DNA of 64,000 nucleotides from Ananas comosus (Eukaryota > Streptophyta > Magnoliopsida > Poales > Bromeliaceae), in the NCBI RefSeq assembly GCF_001540865.1, contig NC_033631.1, positions 1,281,532-1,345,531 of the forward strand, in the 5' to 3' direction. A program made the position numbers and the translations under genes. Shown here in pieces: positions 58,940 to 64,000 of this stretch (the stretch's first letter is position 1; each line of letters opens with the position of its first letter). The notes under the pieces are model-generated. The model was not told the DNA's origin, made no database searches, and worked only from the letters and a program-made list of their open reading frames with translations.

Positions 58940-61726
58940 TCATTGAATCCTTTCTTTGACAAGCTTGCCGTTTCCGTCTGGTTCGAACCAAATAGAAAAA
59001 TTCGAGATATGGCGAACCCTCGTGCGCCAGTCATTGCTGTGGTCGCCTTCTCCTTCTGCTCGAAGCAGCTCAGCAAGTTCCTCTGCTGGATAGCCAATGT
59101 CTAAATCCTGAAGGGTGGTAAGGTACTCGATGCCGTGGGGCAGCTTCTTTAGCTCTGGGCAACGGTATACGTCTAGCTTTTTCAGGTTTGCCATTGCTCC
59201 TTTTTCTATTTCCACCTGATTGAGCTGCAGGGCATTTGCTATACGCAATTCCTTTAGCTTCGGGAATGATGTTGCTTGGAAGTGCAACTTCATGCCATCA
59301 TATGCATCAAAAAGTTCGAGAAGCATCAACGCAGGCAGCGCTTGCAGGTAAGGAAACGTATCTTCGTCCAATTTTGCATATGTAAGTGATAATGCGGTTA
59401 GGTTTGTTAGAGACCCAAAGGATGTGGCAAGCTCAGGGACTGAGTTTTTGTCTAATTTACCCCACAGCCATAATTCTTTAATTGGTAGAGGTAGGTGCAA
59501 GGTGCCCAACTGCTGTAATTCTTGCCCATATTCACTCCCGATAAATAAATTGCTAAGATGGTTCATCTTTGTGATACTATTCCACAAGTCCGCACAGTGA
59601 TGGGTTCTTACGCCCGTTATTGAAAATGTCCGCAACTCTGTCAAAGCTTCTACATTCCGCACAATCTTCCTAGTTGCACAAATGTTTGCCAAACTCTGCA
59701 AGCCCTTCAAGCGCCATATTCCCACCGGTGCCTTGATGTTCTTATCCAAATTGCCGGACAAAACTAGATGTCTCAACTTTTGAAGCTCTGTTATTCCTTT
59801 TGGCACCTTTTCTATTTCACTTTCACATGTATCTAATATTTGCAGATTTTGTAGCTTCCCGATTGATCTTGGAAGCTCCTTAATTTTTGTTGCTCGCAAG
59901 CCTAGATAATGCAGATTGAATAGGTTACAGATCTCACTCGGTAGTTTCTCGATTAGCGCTCCTTGTAGTTCCAAGACACGTAAAAATTTTGATGATCTTA
60001 AGATCGACTTCAGTAAATCATAGCTCATGGAATTGTTGAAAACAAGTACTGAACGCAAATGAGATTTGTCTTCAGTACAATAATTAGGTATATTGCTTAG
60101 GATTGACAAGCGGCATGCTTTGGACCTCTGCGGTTTTGTCTGAGAATGCTCATAAACCATGCAAAAGTTTAACTCCTTTGACTCTGAAAGAGCGAGGACT
60201 CGAATGATGTCATGCATTCGATATGCACAAACTCTTCCAATTTCGTCCCACTCAGCCACTTGTAGTAGACAGCGATGAACAAGTTCGTTAAGGTAGTCCT
60301 CAGCCACTTCCTCCATCGTTATTCCTCTTTCTTCAATGAACCCCTCAGCCACCCAAAGCCTTATGAGCCTCTCACTTTTAATTGTATAGTCTTCCGGAAA
60401 GCTAGAACAATATAAGAAGCAATTTCGAAGGTAATGGGGAAGATCGTCCAAACTAAGTTTCAAAATGTCATGTACTTTTTCATGGAGCTTCGATTCACTG
60501 TTTGTTAGATACCACTCAAGATCTTTGTAAACCTTCTCCCACTCAGAACCGGTTTGTTCTCGAAATGATAAGAGACGGGCTATAGATACGATAGCAAGGG
60601 GCAAGCCACCGCACTTCTCGGCAATTTGTTTAGCACATTGTTCTAAAGGCGGTGGGCAAGTCTTCTTTGCACTTTTCCAAAATGTGTTTTTACAAAATAG
60701 ATCCCACGAATCATTTGCCTCCAGTTTCTCTAGCTCAAGCATACAGTGATCGTTAGCTAATAGTGCTACTTCATGATTCCTTGTTGTGAGAACTATTCGA
60801 CTCTTGCTATTACTATTCAGAAGTGCATTCCTTATATTGTCCAGTACATCAGCACTCCAAACATCATCTAGAATAAGTAGTACATAGTTTTTACATTGCA
60901 AGTAAGTGCGGATAGTCTCAACCAAGCTTCTGCGATCCATGGTATCAATGTCGTTCGGTGCTTGTCTTTTCTCATGATCTTCCCTATAAAACTCTTTTAA
61001 CATCTGTCTGAGGAAATCATCAGTCTCATAACTTTGAGATACAGCAACCCAGGCACAAGCATCAAAGGTAGCTTTGATGATTTTGTACACATGAGTTACG
61101 AGAGTTGTCTTCCCTAGACCACCCATCCCCAACACTCAGATTGTCATGTGCTGCCGTTGCTGCTCATCCTCATCTTTCAACCATCTGAGCAACAAGTCCT
61201 TGTACTTGTCAATACCCACGATATCATCCTCCTCGACAAAATGTGCTAATTCTGCACGGCTCTTGCTATCGCCAACAGCTATTTGAGATTTTGCTTCACT
61301 TTCCATTCCTCTTGTATCATATCTTGTCCTTCTCTCCATAATGTTTTGGAGCTTAATTTTGATCTCTCTAAGCCTCTTGCTAAGGCGATGCCAAGTTGTT
61401 ATATTTCTGCACCCCTTGACTGTTTTAGGTAGGACGCCTCCTTGCTCTTCACCGAGCTTGTATGTGAACTCATCTATAATATCCTCAATGTCGAAAGCCA
61501 AGTCTCTCATTTGTTTTATAAAGATTTTTGTGCTCTCATCCTTCTCTTTTTGTCTTTCTGCGATCCGTAGGAAGGATAGCATGCTCTCAAGCTCGTCCTT
61601 AATGTCACTTATATCCTCCACAAGTTCTTTCATTGCTGATATCCATGATTTTGTTGCTTTAGTTGCTTCACTAGCTAAGGCAGTACCAATATTCAGGAGT
61701 AATGAGCTTACCGCAGCCTCCGCCAT
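58940..61726 (-). CDS. CC-NB-ARC-LRR disease resistance protein, RPM1-like, one in-frame stop
   Basis: An intracellular immune receptor. ATG at 61724-61726 (MAEAAVSSLLLNIG) is chosen over an upstream GTG. The Rx-type coiled coil (about residues 1-195) has the EDVID-type motif AFDIEDIIDEF. The NB-ARC has P-loop GMGGLGKTT (61129 downward), kinase 2 VLLILDDVW, RNBS-B SRIVLTTRNHEVA, GLPL CGGLPLAIVSIARLL, RNBS-D FLYCSSFPEDY and the MHD motif YRMHDIIRVLALSES. About 14 LRRs follow (IEKLPSEICNLFNLHYLGLR, IKELPRSIGKLQNLQILD). It ends KLVKERIQ at 58940. Codon 197 (61136-61138) is TGA between HMTI and VLGMGG, where the family has a sense codon. Frame is kept on both sides. Total about 928 codons, a usual length. 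Confidence 0.92.
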
Positions 61727-61748
61727 AGGCACTTCCTCTGAATTGAGC

Positions 61749-63268
61749 CTAAAATAAACAATCTTTTCAAATTATCATGTCTCTTTAAATGCACCACTAG
61801 CAAAAATGATTATTTTTTAACGCTCTTATGATTCAAGGCAATTTTCGTAAAAAATATGTAATTGTCTCATCAACCGGAATAACTCTGTAGTGCACTAAAC
61901 AAACACTTGTTAGAATCCTCAGTTAAAAAGAAGAAACACCAGTAACAGTATTGTAGTCTGGAAGAACAAAAAGCAATAACTTGTTTGAGATTCAGTTTAA
62001 CAAAATTTTGAGATGAAAGATTCATCATAACTAGTCATGCTGAACTCGACCTCAATGTATATTTGTAGAGCAAGTTGTGAAAAAGTCCTTTAGAGGAGAA
62101 TGAAATCAATAAAGAGTCGGAAAGTAAATCAATCTGTTGCTAGCCAGTGAAGTAGATGGTATCGTATTAAGCGTGATTGTAAATTATTTTACAATTAACA
62201 ATTATAAATCGAGTTTCTTTTGAAGCCCTCTTCTTGTTCATAATTAAGTTAATATATATCAGGACTACAAGTCATTTGAGCAAGAAACTATTAGTGCTTC
62301 TTTAAATAGTTTTATTTTGATAGCAATGTAAGAACTTGAATTTTAGACTCTTGAAAGTACTCCCGTATTTCTAATATGTTAAATTTTATTGCCTCGACAT
62401 TCACACTGCCTATTATCGGATCAGAATCTAGAAGTTCTACTTTTACTTCTTCGAATTTGTGCTGCAATTTGTAATATGATGTAGAAGGTCACTTCTTTGT
62501 ACATTAGCAAGTTTAAATCCAAAGAAAATCACTATTAATTAATTGCATACTCTGTATACTATCCACTGCACATTTCTTGATGATACTTATAGTATATAAC
62601 TAAGGAATCATTGTCGCTATTGCTCTTGTTACCCGAAAGATTGATCTGATAGTAATCTCTTAATTAAAGACTTAAGATGTTTTACTCATTTACATGCTAA
62701 ATAACTCACGAATGATGTCAATACACTGATAGAAGATGTAAATAAAATAGACAAACAAACTAAATTTAAATGCCGTTAAACTGCATATATTAGTTGAGCT
62801 TTTGATGACAAATAAAATCCTCTCAACTATCTAGATCAAGATCTGCAACGAAGATTGTGAATTTAAGAAATTTTTTTAATTATATTTTTAGAAGGTTACT
62901 AATTTTGACCATTCATATTGTGCCCGCTTGGTGAGCAAGAAAATAAATTTTAAAAATCATAGAACTCTTTTTCTAGAAAGTTTATATATCCTTAATCATC
63001 TTCCATGGTACATTGATCATCGATTTAGATGCTCAATAATCAACAATAAAGTGAAAATACTACATGGGACCAAATTATTCTACCTTAACTATTATTATCT
63101 CTTGTTTTCTTGTTTCCAAGGATCAGGTGAATCCAAACAACATATTAATCAGCAAAGGCATATACTATATATACTCCTTGTACCCTTTTGCAGAATCAAC
63201 TAGTTGAGATAGCAAAGAAAATAAAAATTAATTAAAAGTGTAGCGGAAGAAGAAGAACAACAACTAAC
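61749..63268 (-). other. Probable 5'UTR intron of the NLR gene
   Basis: TTTATTTTAG is a good acceptor 22 bases before the ATG. A donor, GTTAGT, lies at 63263-63268 on the minus strand after GGATCTGTG. No coding sequence or repeat is recognised inside. The splice is inferred, not demonstrated. Confidence 0.5.
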
Positions 63269-63378
63269 CACAGATCCAAAAAGGATTAGATTGAAGAGGG
63301 AGTTGCTCCAAGATAATTAATCTCAAGTTTAACTAGAGAAAATACTGCAACCAAATTAAGAAGCTCTTGAAGTAGATG

Positions 63379-63385
63379 TTTTATA
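63379..63385 (-). promoter_or_regulatory. TATA box of the NLR gene
   Basis: TATAAAA on the minus strand, in CAATCCCTATAAAACATC. A start of transcription some 30 bases on (about 63350) would give a short first leader exon ending at 63269. Confidence 0.55.
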
Positions 63386-63419
63386 GGGATTGAAGAGTGA
63401 GAGGATGAGGATGAACTAT

Positions 63420-63961
63420 ATTATTTTACAAACAAATATATAATTGGGAGCAAATGGTCTGGAGTGCAGTGGGTGATGACGAACTAGTGCATGCACCGGG
63501 GCCCGGCACTGGGTCATGAATTCGTTAAAAAATTATATTTCGGACTACGAATATTTAAAAAATAATAAATTTATTATCATCGATCCGTTGTAGAAATCTA
63601 AAAGAAAAAAAAATGAACGGGACAAAAAAAAATAATGCAAATTAATTTGTAGTCGTCAAATACGACATCCATTGCGAGGCTTTCCAGCCTGGCTTGGATC
63701 GGTGAAAAGGTAGGTTCAACTAACCAATAATAATAATAATATATATATAATTATCTAATGCAACAATATATAGTTTGTAATACAAATACAAACAATAAAT
63801 TATATTTTATATTATGGCTGGTTTGTTTACTTTATTTTTTATCCGTGTTAATTTTGCTTGCCTCTTTTCTGGCCATGGAAGTATATAAATGTAGATAATA
63901 TTTTATATTTATGTTGAAATAAGTAATAAGAGCTATAGGATAATTTTAATATATATATATA
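63420..63961. other. AT-rich DNA upstream of the NLR gene
   Basis: AT runs (63736-63750, 63945-63961) and no gene. Followed by 39 Ns to the window end. Confidence 0.5.
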
Positions 63962-64000
63962 NNNNNNNNNNNNNNNNNNNNNNNNNNNNNNNNNNNNNNN

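Noticed and set aside
61341..61757. 138-codon plus-strand frame
   Set aside because: Antisense shadow of the NLR coiled-coil exon.

Overview
The window is repeat-rich, AT-rich plant nuclear DNA. Spliced genes, a CC-NB-ARC-LRR gene of the RPM1-like class, Ty3/gypsy chromovirus LTRs, TRIMs, CACTA and Harbinger-like elements all point to a flowering plant. The NLR and repeat style suggest a monocot; pineapple (Ananas) or a relative is my guess from general familiarity, not shown by the sequence. Two runs of N (44120-44219, exactly 100 N, and 63962-64000) and three single Ns (15174, 22567, 36466) mark assembly joins.

Layout. 1-2130: intergenic with a TIR element (592-1253). About 2130-16640: two diverged copies (A, B) of one several-kb unit. 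Copy A carries a solo gypsy LTR (4132-6680) and a small CACTA element with an exact target-site duplication (7204-7716). Copy B carries a large insertion (about 9785-15560) bounded by GAGCTCG-rich inverted ends. Inside that insertion is the main discovery: a complete 12-exon GDT1-like (UPF0016/TMEM165) gene encoding 230 residues, which can be read only by complementing the printed strand WITHOUT reversing it. All 12 exons, all GT-AG introns, both E-x-G-D-K-[TS] motifs and the start and stop codons fall into place. Neither normal strand encodes it. No known rearrangement produces this, so it is almost certainly a data or assembly error.

About 16640-34840: a second pair of copies (C, D) of a related unit. 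They are interrupted by a Cassandra-type TRIM carrying a 5S rRNA-like sequence (22881-23413), a long gypsy LTR (23414-26985), a Harbinger-like MITE with an AT-rich minisatellite core (27172-28290), another solo LTR (32740-34583) and a second TRIM (34844-35331). Six promoter-like modules recur through A-D without a recognisable coding region behind them.

36467-44119: a decayed gypsy gag-pol element on the + strand stops abruptly in integrase at 41346, where a second, minus-strand chromovirus begins (3' LTR 41347-43694, then integrase C-terminus and chromodomain, then the gap). 44995-49925: about 40 copies of a 120-bp satellite with alternating monomer types (240-bp dimers) and very many small indels typical of unpolished long reads. 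49940-53861: a minus-strand Ulp1 (C48) protease-like gene in nine exons with an N-terminal plant mobile-type domain and a coiled coil, plus a partial duplicate of its exons fused to the satellite. 53930-54920: a local repeat array upstream of it. 58940-61726: a minus-strand CC-NB-ARC-LRR resistance gene with one in-frame TGA just before the P-loop, a probable 5'UTR intron and a TATA box at 63379-63385.

Apart from the GDT1-like, Ulp1-like and NLR genes, I see no other supportable cellular protein gene. Most other open frames lie in LTRs, low-complexity DNA or the wrongly oriented block.
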